DNA of 64,000 bases from Phenylobacterium koreense (GCF_040545335.1 NZ_JBEPLU010000001.1:124001-188000), one strand, 5' to 3'; shown: positions 35,542 to 44,074, numbered from the stretch's first letter. Translations and numbers: made by a program. Notes: generated by a model not told the origin, from the letters alone.

Positions 35542-36012
35542 ATGAGCATGCCCCACATCGTCACCTTCTTCGCGCTGCTCACTTTCGCAGTTCCAGCTAG
35601 CGCATCAGCGGCAAAAACGGTGGAGGCGTGCGATGTGGCCGAGCGTCCTCGAGATTATCAGCGCCAGAAGTTTACAGTCGCAACTGATCTCACAATCGAC
35701 ATGCGTCACGGCGCTTTGTTGAATCACGAGGCCTATCCTGAATGTAAGGGCATCTTGTTTGCCGTAGTCCCCAATACGCCGGCCGCCGCGGCATATCGTG
35801 AAATTGAAGACGCGATGCTTGGGGTGACTTACTTTCGTCGGCACACGCGCCGTGCGCCCAGTGTATGGCTGGACTTGCACGGCATTAGGGTGAGAGCCAC
35901 GGGCGCAATGTTCTGCAGCAGCGCCAGCGAACACGATTGCCAAATGCACGTCACCGACCTTCGAGATGTGGCGTATCCGCCGAGCTTCCCAACTGAGATG
36001 CGCCCGAGGTAG
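35542..36012 (+). CDS. Exported hypothetical protein
   Basis: 156 residues from ATG 35542; the upstream TTG at 35539 is an alternative. Signal peptide about 1-23 (IVTFFALLTFAVPASASAA). Mature part has four cysteines (near CDVAERP, YPECKG, MFCSS, HDCQMH), consistent with two disulfides in the periplasm. No known domain recognised. Codon use is less G/C-biased than in neighbours, suggesting recent acquisition. Confidence 0.65.
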   Translation: MSMPHIVTFFALLTFAVPASASAAKTVEACDVAERPRDYQRQKFTVATDLTIDMRHGALLNHEAYPECKGILFAVVPNTPAAAAYREIEDAMLGVTYFRRHTRRAPSVWLDLHGIRVRATGAMFCSSASEHDCQMHVTDLRDVAYPPSFPTEMRPR

Positions 36013-36236
36013 GCCTGGTTCACAAGAGTTTCGGTCGTCGCTTTGGGGTCGATTTCGGTCCCAAACCTTGTCGCCGATCGCGATGGTCACGCAAGCGGAC
36101 CTTCAAAAGAGTCCGCTCTCAGCCTCACCGCCAACGTCCGCTAGTGGCGCCAAGCTGTTGCTCCGGGGCGGACTAGGTGTCCTGCCGTGAAGCGGACTCG
36201 CCGAATGGCTCTGCGGGGTGGATTGGGGACGTTGGC

Positions 36237-36648
36237 TCATTTCGTGAGAGCGGCGGCGGCGACTGAGATAATCTGCTCTACGAGATGTTCGGTATTGGTG
36301 CCGATGTAGGCGTCCATCCGCCAGCGAGCCTCTAAGAAATGCTGTCCGCTTGGACCTTCCAGAAACGGCACAATTTCCTCGAGCTCGGGTTCAGTGAACT
36401 CCCAATTGATGTGGCTCGCGTACTCCGCCTGCCATGTGAGCCGATGAGGTTCGTAGGCGAGCCGCAGGGCATCCAAGGTCTCGCTGAAGCTTGCTCCGGC
36501 GGCAGTAAGAAGTGGGGAGCCACCGAGCATAGCGCTCTAAGAAGCCGCCGCCGTCGATCCGCGCTTGAATACCGCTCGCTGCCATGAAGCGAGTGATGAG
36601 CGCAGTCTTGGCTGCACTCGGAGGTTCATCGATCTGAGCGGAAGTCAT
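36237..36648 (-). pseudogene. Frame-broken DUF2059-like gene
   Basis: Two adjacent minus-strand frames together resemble a DUF2059 protein. From ATG 36648 the first frame gives KTALITRFMAASGIQARIDGGGFLERYA; after about 36540 it stops making sense. The frame from 36530 then gives INWEFTEPELEEIVPFLEGP and SGQHFLEARW, which matches the DUF2059 C-terminal pattern (F-T-x-x-E-L, S-x-x-G-Q). They differ by one base in phase, and a TAG lies just upstream in the second frame. Either a real frameshift or a base-calling error; no signal peptide is present, unlike most members. The downstream part alone might still be a small gene. Confidence 0.4.
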
Positions 36649-36860
36649 GCTCGTGCCGGTCCTAAAGTTGGCTGCACCCTAGCGTGACCTTGAAGGTCCG
36701 CAATGTCAGGCTATGACGTCGAGACATGTTGGCCCTTGGTCTTTGACCCGAAGCAGACTGATCAAGGGTTCGCAATGGGTCGCAAGCTGAAATGGCCCGA
36801 CCGTCCACGAGCGGATCTGCCGCGTCCGCAAATCGCATTCAGGCTGAGGACTGCGGCCCG

Positions 36861-37541
36861 TTAGCGGCCGCTCACTCCTGGCTGCGAAGTGCGCCCAAGC
36901 CGTGGCTCCGTGCCAGCGAGCAGCCGCTTGATGTTGGCTCGATGACGAACAATCACGAACGCGGCGCCCGCGATCACCAGCACCCGATAAGGAAGGGGCT
37001 CGTCGAGGCCGCATACCAGGGCGACCGCTGTCAATGCGGCCAGCATCGAACTCACCGACATTATCCGGAAGAGAGCCAGGGTGACCCCGAAGACGGTCAA
37101 GGCGCCCAAAGCGACTGTCCACGACATTGCCGCCAGCACGCCGACGCCGGCCGCAACGGACTTGCCGCCGGTGAAGTTCAGCCAAATCGAACGGGCGTGC
37201 CCCAGCAAGACGGCAAGTCCGGCGAGACAGACGGCCCAGGCAACGAACGATGACGGCTCGACCCATGCCGCCGGCTTTGTGGCGGGCCATACTAAAAGGG
37301 CTTGGGATAGCCAGCGGATGAAGACGATCGCCGCCGCTCCCTTCAGCGCGTCTATCGCCAGCACCGCAGCGAAGGGCCGGAGCCCCAGCGTCCGAAGGAC
37401 ATTCGTCGCCCCAGTCGAGTTGGAGCCATGCTCCCGGATATCGATACCCTTGAGAAATTTGCCCGCCAGGAAGCCGGTCGGCGTGGAACCGAGAAGGTAG
37501 GCGATCCCCAACCCAAGCGCGCTCATCAGCCAAAAGAGCAT
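36861..37541 (-). CDS. plsY: Glycerol-3-phosphate acyltransferase PlsY
   Basis: 226 residues with about five to six membrane segments. PlsY motifs are clear: GSTPTGFLAGK, HGSNSTGATNVLR and GHARSIWLNFTGGKSVAAG. It transfers an acyl group from acyl-phosphate to glycerol-3-phosphate, the first step of phospholipid synthesis, in the inner membrane. A normal housekeeping gene in an otherwise degraded neighbourhood. Whether it is the only copy cannot be told from the window. Confidence 0.93.
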   Translation of the reverse strand: MLFWLMSALGLGIAYLLGSTPTGFLAGKFLKGIDIREHGSNSTGATNVLRTLGLRPFAAVLAIDALKGAAAIVFIRWLSQALLVWPATKPAAWVEPSSFVAWAVCLAGLAVLLGHARSIWLNFTGGKSVAAGVGVLAAMSWTVALGALTVFGVTLALFRIMSVSSMLAALTAVALVCGLDEPLPYRVLVIAGAAFVIVRHRANIKRLLAGTEPRLGRTSQPGVSGR

Positions 37542-37670
37542 CGGCTCCCCCCGTCCCCGTCATTGAGCACTTCCGCTTAACGGCGGATTGGAAGCAAGCT
37601 GCCACCTCTAGGGACAAACGGGGGGCCCGCGTGAAGTCCGCCTCACTGAAGCATAACGACCCTTGGAGAG

Positions 37671-37913
37671 GTGTTGAACAAGCAGCTTCAGGAGCTGCTC
37701 GTCGACGCATTCCCCGATTTGGAAGGCGACTACTATGGCGCAAACCCGCCAGACTGAATTTTCGTCGGCTTCGATGGGGAGCGGCCTGTCGCCCATCTAG
37801 CGGCGTACAAGCGGAAGGCGAAGCGGGACGATGATCCAATAGAGATCGGTATGATCGGCGGCGTAGCTGTCACGCCCTCGTTTCTTCACCGAAGAATCTG
37901 CGGTCGGGCTTGA
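37671..37913 (+). pseudogene. GNAT family N-acetyltransferase remnant
   Basis: Starting at GTG/TTG 37671-37676 after GGAGAGG, the frame reads LQELLVDAFPDLEGDYYGANPPD, in pieces, then TGA at 37755-37757, and continues in the same frame IFVGFDGERPVAHLAAY and IEIGMIGGVAVTPSF to TGA at 37911. The second half resembles the GNAT strand-turn before the acetyl-CoA loop. Relatives I recall have PPDW-I-F at this place, so TGG to TGA is the simplest explanation of the stop. The acetyl-CoA-binding and C-terminal parts are missing or out of frame. Confidence 0.5.
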
Positions 37914-38054
37914 CCTTGACGGCGATGCTGACGATTTTCGGGACAGATATCAGGCCGCTTCGGCGGCCAGGCCGCGCCCCTGGTGGCGAACTCGGTCCGG
38001 CGTCCGTCGATAACCTGACGCCACGACAGCTCGATCCAATTCCTGGAGGCCGCC

Positions 38055-39272
38055 GTGGGGAACACGCCTGACACCGCTCATCACAAGCCCGCATCGGCGC
38101 TGCGCGCCTTTCTCCGGCAGGAAGCCTCGGGCGGCTACGTCCTGATGGCGGCGGCGGCCCTGGCGCTGGTGGTCGCCAACACGCCCTTGGCCGAGACCTA
38201 TTTCGCGGTGCTGGACCACCATCTCGGCTTCGCGGTCGGGCCGCTGGCGCTCGAGGAAAGCGTCCTGCACTGGATCAACGACGGGCTGATGGCCGTCTTC
38301 TTCCTGCTGGTCGGGCTGGAGATCAAACGCGAGGTCCTGGACGGCCAGCTTTCGCGGCCGTCGCGGGTCGTCCTGCCCGGCCTGGCGGCGCTGGGCGGCG
38401 TCGCCGCGCCCGCGCTGATCTATCTCGCCTTCAACGCCGCCCATCCCGACAGCCGCGCGGGCTGGGCGATCCCGTCGGCCACCGACATCGCCTTCGCCCT
38501 GGGCGTCGTCGCCCTGCTGGGCGATCGGGTCCCGAGCTCGCTCAAGATCTTCCTGACCGCCATTGCGATCATGGACGACCTGGCGGCGATCCTGATCATC
38601 GCGGTCTTCTATACCGCGCAGTTGCACCTCGAGGCCTTGATGGCCGCCGGCGGCGTCATGGCGCTGCTGCTGGCGTTCAACCGGCTGCGCATCACCTCGC
38701 TCTGGCCCTATCTGATCGCCGGGCTGGCGATGTGGTTCTTCGTGCTGGAGTCCGGCGTTCACGCCACCCTGGCCGGCGTGGCCCTGGCGATGTTCATCCC
38801 CCTGCGCAGGAGCCCCGGCGCTCCGGACGACGCAGCCTCGCCGCTGCATCGATTGGAGCAGGCCCTGCACAAGCCGACCGCCTTCCTGATCGTGCCGCTG
38901 TTCGGCTTTGCGAACGCGGGGCTGTCCTTCGCGGGGGTCAGTCTGGCGAGCCTGGCCGACCCGGTTCCATTGGGCGTGGCCCTGGGTCTCTTCGTCGGGA
39001 AGCAGTTGGGCGTGTTCCTGACCGCCGCGGCGATCATCAAGCTGGGCTGGGCTCACATGCCCAGGGACGCCTCCTGGGGCCAGCTCTATGGCGTGGCCGT
39101 GTTGTGCGGCATCGGTTTCACCATGAGCCTGTTCATCGGCAATCTGGCCTTCGCCCAGGCGCACCTGATCGACCAGACGAAGATCGGGGTGCTGGTGGGA
39201 TCCCTGGCCTCGGCGCTGCTCGGCCTGGCGATCCTGCGTATCGTACGCCGCGACGGCCAGAGGCCGGACTAG
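38055..39272 (+). CDS. nhaA: Na+/H+ antiporter NhaA
   Basis: 405 residues from GTG 38055 with GGAGG five bases upstream. Eleven or twelve hydrophobic segments; the antiporter core residues appear in [17 protein letters not shown] and [18 protein letters not shown] (the Asp pair), with [14 protein letters not shown] and [16 protein letters not shown] near the C-terminus. It exchanges sodium for protons across the inner membrane for pH and salt control. Palindromic repeats follow directly after the stop. Confidence 0.96.
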   Translation: MGNTPDTAHHKPASALRAFLRQEASGGYVLMAAAALALVVANTPLAETYFAVLDHHLGFAVGPLALEESVLHWINDGLMAVFFLLVGLEIKREVLDGQLSRPSRVVLPGLAALGGVAAPALIYLAFNAAHPDSRAGWAIPSATDIAFALGVVALLGDRVPSSLKIFLTAIAIMDDLAAILIIAVFYTAQLHLEALMAAGGVMALLLAFNRLRITSLWPYLIAGLAMWFFVLESGVHATLAGVALAMFIPLRRSPGAPDDAASPLHRLEQALHKPTAFLIVPLFGFANAGLSFAGVSLASLADPVPLGVALGLFVGKQLGVFLTAAAIIKLGWAHMPRDASWGQLYGVAVLCGIGFTMSLFIGNLAFAQAHLIDQTKIGVLVGSLASALLGLAILRIVRRDGQRPD

Positions 39273-39320
39273 AGCCTTTCAGGGCTAGATGGAATCATCT
39301 AGCCCGTCGGAAAAGGCTCT
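39271..39320 (+). repeat. Palindromic repeat A, possible nhaA terminator
   Basis: Outer arms AGAGCCTTT (39271-39279) and AAAGGCTCT (39312-39320); inner arms GGGCTAGAT (39282-39290) and ATCTAGCCC (39297-39305) around a six-base loop. It begins inside the nhaA stop codon. No long T-run follows, so it may be a dispersed repeat more than a classic terminator. Confidence 0.75.
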
Positions 39321-39333
39321 ACTTTCTTAGTGT

Positions 39334-39385
39334 TAGAGCGCGTTCGAGCGGCGAAACCGCGTACACTTTCGCCTAACGCGCTCTA
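39334..39385. repeat. Palindromic repeat B
   Basis: Outer arms TAGAGCGCGTT (39334-39344) and AACGCGCTCTA (39375-39385), inner arms GGCGAAA (39350-39356) and TTTCGCC (39367-39373) with a ten-base loop. The layout, long arms with a GGCGAAA core, resembles palindromic intergenic repeats seen in many alphaproteobacteria. It lies at the 3' end of the cupredoxin gene, covering its stop codon region at 39383. Confidence 0.7.
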
Positions 39386-39733
39386 GGTCCGAGCCGCGGG
39401 GCGCACCAGGAGCCTGCCTTTCATGCCCGGGTGATAGCGGCAGGTGAACGCGACGGCGCCGGGGCGCGTCAGTTCGATCCGCGCGCTTTTCCCGATGGGC
39501 AGCTCGACATCGAAGCTCTTGTCGGAGGCCGTCGCGGTGTGCACGAACATGTCGTGGTTGACCCACAGGATGGCGTCTCCGACCCGGAGATCGGAGGGGA
39601 TCGGCCCAAACCTCATCTTGTCGATGACGATCGTGAAGGTCCTGGGCGGCCTGCCGGCGGCCGGAGACGCCGCCCCTGCTGCGAGGACCAATGCCGCGAC
39701 GCCGATCCGGGCCAGCGCCTCGCGCCGCAGCAT
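39383..39733 (-). CDS. Exported cupredoxin-like copper protein
   Basis: 116 residues from ATG 39733, which overlaps the upstream stop as TGATG. Twin-arginine-like N-terminus (MLRREALARIGVAALVL), then a small beta-barrel with type 1 copper ligands: HTATA (His near 61) and CRYHPGM (Cys, His, Met). The spacing C-x2-H-x2-M... is of amicyanin/plastocyanin type. It probably carries electrons or stores copper in the periplasm. Coupled to DUF4142. Confidence 0.88.
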   Translation of the reverse strand: MLRREALARIGVAALVLAAGAASPAAGRPPRTFTIVIDKMRFGPIPSDLRVGDAILWVNHDMFVHTATASDKSFDVELPIGKSARIELTRPGAVAFTCRYHPGMKGRLLVRPAART

Positions 39734-40257
39734 CACTGAAGCTCCGCGGCCACGTGCTCGGCGTGGCTCTGATGCTCAGTGAACAGGGTCAGCCCGGTCT
39801 CGAGCAGCGACTTCAGCTCGCCGTTCTGCGCCTTCGGGATGAGCGTGTCGTGCAGCGCGCCGTTGACGGTGCGGTGGAAGGCCACCTCGCCTTCGACATA
39901 GGCGCGGTCGAATTCGGCGCCCGAAAGCTTCGAAAGCTTGGCGGACTGCTCGGCGGCCTGGCTCGACAGGGCCTGGCTGGTCGCGTTGGCCTGCGGCGTG
40001 ACGCCGAGCTTCTTCACCAGGGCCAGCGCCTTGTCGTTCACGGCGGCGTGGTCGCGAACCATCTCGGCGGCGAAGTCACGCACCGCCTTGTTGTCCGACT
40101 TCGCCAGGGCCTGCTTGCCGGCGTCCACGTCGATCTGGCCGGCGGTATAGGCGATGTGCGCGATCTGGGCGTCGTTCAGCGCCGGCCCCTGTGCGGCCGC
40201 AGCCCCCGAAATCGCCAGCCCGCCCACAGTCAGCGCGACGGCCAATCTTCTCAGCAT
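39733..40257 (-). CDS. DUF4142 exported protein
   Basis: 174 residues from ATG 40257 (the longer frame overlaps the promoter region). Signal peptide about 1-21 (LAVALTVGGLAISGAAA). Mature part is nearly all helix with IDVDAGKQALAKSDNKAVRDF and VRDHAAVNDKALALVKKLG, the DUF4142 ferritin-like bundle pattern; the conserved FHRTV histidine and ETGLTLFTEHQSHAEHV follow. Function unknown, often stress-linked. Divergent from a sigma factor gene and coupled to a cupredoxin. Confidence 0.88.
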   Translation of the reverse strand: MLRRLAVALTVGGLAISGAAAAQGPALNDAQIAHIAYTAGQIDVDAGKQALAKSDNKAVRDFAAEMVRDHAAVNDKALALVKKLGVTPQANATSQALSSQAAEQSAKLSKLSGAEFDRAYVEGEVAFHRTVNGALHDTLIPKAQNGELKSLLETGLTLFTEHQSHAEHVAAELQ

Positions 40258-40324
40258 GTCTTGTCCTCCGGTTCGCCCCGATCCAGCATCGGCGCTCTCC
40301 ATTTGACGCCGGAGGCGCGCAAAG

Positions 40325-40353
40325 GCGCCCGCTTGCTTTTCCGGGCGCTTTTT
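40325..40353 (+). promoter_or_regulatory. Terminator-like hairpin upstream of the sigma factor gene
   Basis: GCGCCCG (40325-40331) and CGGGCGC (40342-40348) with a ten-base loop followed by TTTTT, ending 56 nt before the sigma factor start. If the promoter lies upstream it could act as an attenuator. A terminator of unseen transcription is the alternative. Confidence 0.4.
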
Positions 40354-40409
40354 CGGGGTTCGGGCGTCCAAGAGTGAGCGGGCCTGATCGAGCCGGCCTG
40401 GAGGAGTTC

Positions 40410-41105
40410 GTGAACGCAGCCATCCCTCACCCCGACTGTTCCGACTTGAGCGATGCGGAACTGGCCCGCCGGTTCGGCGCACGCGACCCGGCGGCGGTGC
40501 GCGCCATCACCCAGCGCCACAACCAGCGCCTGTTCCGAGCGGCCTGGGCCGTGCTACGCAATCACGCCGAGGCCGAGGACGTCGTGCAGACCACCTATGT
40601 CCGCGCCTTCGCCGCCATCGAAAGCTTCGAGGGCCGCGCCTCGCTCTCCACCTGGCTGACCCGGATCGCCCTCAACGAGGCGCTCGGCCGGGCCCGCGCC
40701 GCGCGCCGCCGCCGAGCCCGGCTCGACGCGGACTCCGTCACCGATCTCGACCAGTACCGAGAAAAGCTCATGCAAGGATCGAAGGCCCAGGACGGCCCGG
40801 AAACCGCCGCGGCGGTCAAGCAGGTGAGCAGGCTGCTGGAAGCGGCGATCGCCGGCCTGCCCACGGAATTTCGGCTGGTGTTCGTCATGCAGCAGGTCGA
40901 GGGGCTGAGCATCGAGGAGATCGCTCAAACCCTCGGCATCCTGCCGGCCACGGCCAAGACGCGCCTGGTGCGCGCCAGGCGGCGGCTTCAGCAGGCCCTC
41001 GAGGCGGACCTCAAGGACAGCCTGGCCGGCGCCTTCCCCTTCGCCGGCGCCGACTGCGCTGCGCTGACGGAGCGGACGGTCGCGGCGATCTGCGGGGACG
41101 ATTGA
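40410..41105 (+). CDS. ECF-type sigma-70 family RNA polymerase sigma factor
   Basis: 231 residues from GTG 40410 with GAGGAG four bases upstream. Region 2 is visible (FRAAWAVLRNHAEAEDVVQTTYVRAF in pieces, FEGRASLSTWLTRIALNEAL), region 4 too (LPTEFRLVFVMQQVEGLSIEEIAQTLG then ATAKTRLVRARRRL). A C-terminal tail of about 25 residues holds two cysteines (DCAAL, AICGDD). Without an adjacent anti-sigma gene its control is unclear. Divergent from DUF4142/cupredoxin, possible targets. Confidence 0.92.
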   Translation: MNAAIPHPDCSDLSDAELARRFGARDPAAVRAITQRHNQRLFRAAWAVLRNHAEAEDVVQTTYVRAFAAIESFEGRASLSTWLTRIALNEALGRARAARRRRARLDADSVTDLDQYREKLMQGSKAQDGPETAAAVKQVSRLLEAAIAGLPTEFRLVFVMQQVEGLSIEEIAQTLGILPATAKTRLVRARRRLQQALEADLKDSLAGAFPFAGADCAALTERTVAAICGDD

Positions 41106-41124
41106 GGTCGCAAAGGGCTGGCGC

Positions 41125-41700
41125 GTGACGATCGACAAACCGAACTTCTTCCTGCTGACCGGCGGGCCTGGCGTCGGCAAGACGGCGCTGATCGAGGAAC
41201 TGCGCCGGCGGGGCGAGCGGGTGGTGGAGGAGACTCACCGGCGCATCATCCGCGAGGAGGTCGCCCGCGGCGGGCGCGCCCTGCCCTGGCTGGACGCGTC
41301 GGCCTATATGGCGCGGGCGGCGCGCGAGGACATCGCCATCTTCGAGGCCATGGCCGGCGTGAGCGAGCGGGTGTTCTTCGACCGGGGCATCCTCGACAGC
41401 CTGCCGCAGCGTGGCGAGCCGGAGGACTGGCTGGCGGAGGCGATGCTGGACCGGCGCTACAACGCGCGGGTCTTCATTCCGCCGCCCTGGAAGGCGATCT
41501 ATCGCCAGGACGCCGAGCGCAAGCAGAGCTTCGCCGAATGCCAGGCGACGCATGCAGCGATCGAGCGCCTCTGCCGCCGCTGGGGCTATGAGCCGGTGGA
41601 GGTCCCTCGGGCGGACGTCGCTGCACGCGCCGATTTTGTTCTGAAGCTGGCGCAACCCACAGCCGAGGGCGAGACGCAAGACCGCTTGCCCGCGACCTGA
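41125..41700 (+). CDS. AAA family ATPase, AAA_28-like
   Basis: 191 residues from GTG 41125. Walker A GGPGVGKTALIEEL, followed by a short ARGGRALPWLDASAYM region and a Walker-B-like VFFDRGILDSL. The arrangement matches small NTPases of the AAA_28/deoxynucleotide-kinase-like type, of unknown role. It follows the sigma factor by 19 nt and may be cotranscribed. Confidence 0.85.
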   Translation: MTIDKPNFFLLTGGPGVGKTALIEELRRRGERVVEETHRRIIREEVARGGRALPWLDASAYMARAAREDIAIFEAMAGVSERVFFDRGILDSLPQRGEPEDWLAEAMLDRRYNARVFIPPPWKAIYRQDAERKQSFAECQATHAAIERLCRRWGYEPVEVPRADVAARADFVLKLAQPTAEGETQDRLPAT

Positions 41701-41762
41701 AGTCTCGTTGACCCCGGGGGCGTCCGACGGCCATCTTCCAAGGCCCAGGTAACAACCGTGGC

Positions 41763-43193
41763 GTGTGTCTTTTGGTGGGGCGAGTTCCGGTGCGTACCGA
41801 GGCCGACGGCGAAGTTAGGTCCGCCTTGCAGGCGAGCGCGCTCTCCGGCGTCCTCACGGCCCTGCGCCAGGCGCCCCTGGGGATCGCGATCTTCGACCGC
41901 GAGATGCGCTACCTGGCGGCGTCCAGCCGCTATCTGACCGAGCAGGGCCTCCCGGGCGAGACGCCGATCGCCGGCCGGGCGCACTACGAGCTCTTCCCCG
42001 AGGTGCCCCAGCGCTGGCGCGACATCCACGCCCAGGCGCTGCGCGACGGCGCCGAGCTGAGCCACGAAGCCGACTCCTTCGTCCGCCACGACGGGCGGAC
42101 CGATTGGGTGCGCTGGTCGGTGAGCCCCTGGCGGACCGACGAGGGCGAGATCGGCGGGATCGTCCTCTACACCGAGTTCGTGACCGGGGCGGTGGCGGCG
42201 CGAGCCAGGCTCGAGGCGGCCGAGGCGCGCTATCGAGCCGTGTTCGACCAGGCCGCGATGGCGGTGGCGCGGGTGGCGCCGGAAGGAGCCTTCCTGGAGG
42301 TCAACGACCAGTTCTGCGCCATGACCGGCTATGACCGCGACGAGCTGGCGCAGATGCGGTTCCAGGACATCACCCACCCCGGCGACATGGAGCGCAGCCT
42401 CGCCTACACCCAGACCCTGCTGGCCGGCGAGATCGGCACCTACTCGATCGAGAAGCGGCATATCGCCAAGAACGGCGAGCCCTTGTGGCACAACCTGACG
42501 GTCTCGCTGGTCCGCGACGGCGCCGGGACGCCGGCCTACTTCGTCACCATCATGTACGACATCGGCGCGCGCAAGCGGGCCGAGGCCGAGCAGAAGCGCT
42601 ACGAAGATCAGCTCAAGCTGATGATCAACGAGCTGAACCACCGGGTGAAGAACACCCTGGCGACGGTGCAGTCGATGGCCTCGCAGACCTTGCGGGGCGA
42701 GGCCGATCCGGCGGTGGCCTACGAGAAGCTCTCGTCCCGCCTGCTTGGCCTGTCGCAGGCGCACGACGTGCTGACCCGAGAGCGCTGGCACGGCGCCAAC
42801 CTGGACGAGGTGATCGAACGGGCGCTCAAGCCGTTCGTGGGCGCGGCGCCCGAGCGGGTGGCGATGAGCGGCCCGGCGGTCCGCCTGCCGCCTGAGGGCG
42901 CGCTTTCGCTGGCGATGATGTTCCACGAACTGGCGACCAACGCCGTGAAGTACGGGGCGTTCTCCGTCGAGGGCGGACGCATCGAGCTGGACTGGTCGCT
43001 GGATCGCGGGCGGCTGGAACTGACCTGGCGGGAGGTCGACGGCCCGCCGGTGAGCCCGCCGACGCGGGTGGGCTTCGGCTCGCGCCTGATCGAGCGCGGC
43101 CTACGCGGGGAACTGAAGGGCGAGGCCAAGCTGACCTATGCGCCCGAGGGGCTGATCTGCACGATCCAGGCGAACCTCAAGCCGGAGAGCTGA
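41763..43193 (+). CDS. PAS-domain HWE-family histidine kinase
   Basis: 476 residues; GTG 41790 (MRTEADGEV) is an alternative start. Two PAS domains: about 25-145 (APLGIAIFDREMRYLAAS ... WSVSPWRTDEGEI) and 150-275 (YRAVFDQAAMAVARVAPEG ... LTVSLVRDGAG). The HWE kinase core follows: NELNHRVKNTLATVQSMA with phosphorylated His, FHELATNAVKYGA and WREVDGPPV (the W-x-E of the name). It is cytosolic, with no membrane helix; no response regulator is next to it. Perceives an unknown signal, perhaps light, redox or a small ligand through PAS. Confidence 0.92.
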   Translation: MCLLVGRVPVRTEADGEVRSALQASALSGVLTALRQAPLGIAIFDREMRYLAASSRYLTEQGLPGETPIAGRAHYELFPEVPQRWRDIHAQALRDGAELSHEADSFVRHDGRTDWVRWSVSPWRTDEGEIGGIVLYTEFVTGAVAARARLEAAEARYRAVFDQAAMAVARVAPEGAFLEVNDQFCAMTGYDRDELAQMRFQDITHPGDMERSLAYTQTLLAGEIGTYSIEKRHIAKNGEPLWHNLTVSLVRDGAGTPAYFVTIMYDIGARKRAEAEQKRYEDQLKLMINELNHRVKNTLATVQSMASQTLRGEADPAVAYEKLSSRLLGLSQAHDVLTRERWHGANLDEVIERALKPFVGAAPERVAMSGPAVRLPPEGALSLAMMFHELATNAVKYGAFSVEGGRIELDWSLDRGRLELTWREVDGPPVSPPTRVGFGSRLIERGLRGELKGEAKLTYAPEGLICTIQANLKPES

Positions 43194-43258
43194 GGGGGCC
43201 GGTGGCGGCGCGATCGTCGGCGCCGCCATGACGAAACCGGATGGCGCGAGAGATCGCC

Positions 43259-44074
43259 TCAGGTCTCGACGAAGGCCTTTTCGAGGACGAAGTCGCCGGG
43301 AGCGGAGATCGAGCCTTCGACGTAGCCGCGGTCCAGGAGGATGGTCTTCAGGTCGGCCAGGACCGAGGGACCGCCGCAGAGCATCAGGCGGTCCACCGCC
43401 GGGTCGAGCGGCGGGACGCCGAGGTCCTCGAAGATCTTGCCCGAGGTGATGAGATCCGTGACGCGGCCCTGGGTCTTGAAGGGCTCGCGGGTCACGGTCG
43501 GGTAGTAGCGGAGCTTGTCGCCGATCACCTCGCTGAGGATCTCGTCCTCGCGCAGGTCCTTGGTGAACAGCTCGCTATAGTTCAGGTCGGCCACGTTGCG
43601 CACGGTGTGGGTGACGATCACCTCGTCGAAGCGCTCGTAGACTTCCGGGTCGCGGGCCAGCGAGAGCCAGGGGGCCAGGCCCGTGCCGGTGCCGATCATG
43701 TAGAGCCGCTTGCCGGGCTTGAGGCCGTCGAGCACCAGGGTGCCGGTGGGCTTCTTGCCGATCAGGACCTCATCGCCGACCTTGATCTTCTGCAGGCGCG
43801 AGGTCAGCGGGCCGTCGGAGACCTTGATCGAGTAGAACTCGAGCTCGTCGTGCCAGGCGGGGCTGGCGATAGAATAGGCGCGCACCAGCGGCTTGCCGTC
43901 GACTTCCAGCCCGACCATCACGAACTGGCCCGAGGAGAAGCGCAGGCCCGGGTCGCGGGTGGTGCGGAACGAGAACAACTGGTCGGTCCAGTGGCGGACC
44001 CAGGTGACGGTCTCGACCATGAAGGCGCCGCGCGCCTTGGAAGCGGCCGGGGCCGTAGCGGTTACGTCGGTCAT
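43259..44074 (-). CDS. fpr: Ferredoxin-NADP reductase
   Basis: 271 residues of the bacterial FPR type. FAD-binding VRAYSIASPAWHDELEFY, pyrophosphate-binding GTGTGLAPWLSLARDPEVY, IVTHTVRNVADLNY and the C-terminal aromatic-free VEKAFVET-like end. It shuttles electrons between NADPH and ferredoxin or flavodoxin. It follows cysH by 44 nt and could supply electrons to the sulfite reductase. It has its own weak RBS (AGAGAG). Confidence 0.93.
   Translation of the reverse strand: MTDVTATAPAASKARGAFMVETVTWVRHWTDQLFSFRTTRDPGLRFSSGQFVMVGLEVDGKPLVRAYSIASPAWHDELEFYSIKVSDGPLTSRLQKIKVGDEVLIGKKPTGTLVLDGLKPGKRLYMIGTGTGLAPWLSLARDPEVYERFDEVIVTHTVRNVADLNYSELFTKDLREDEILSEVIGDKLRYYPTVTREPFKTQGRVTDLITSGKIFEDLGVPPLDPAVDRLMLCGGPSVLADLKTILLDRGYVEGSISAPGDFVLEKAFVET

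Noticed and set aside
36706..37839. 377-residue minus-strand frame
   Set aside because: Different phase of plsY; plsY has the family motifs and membrane pattern, this frame does not.
34800..38050. Integrated mobile element
   Set aside because: No integrase, transposase, terminal inverted repeats or attachment-site duplication could be found; only composition and decay suggest foreign origin.
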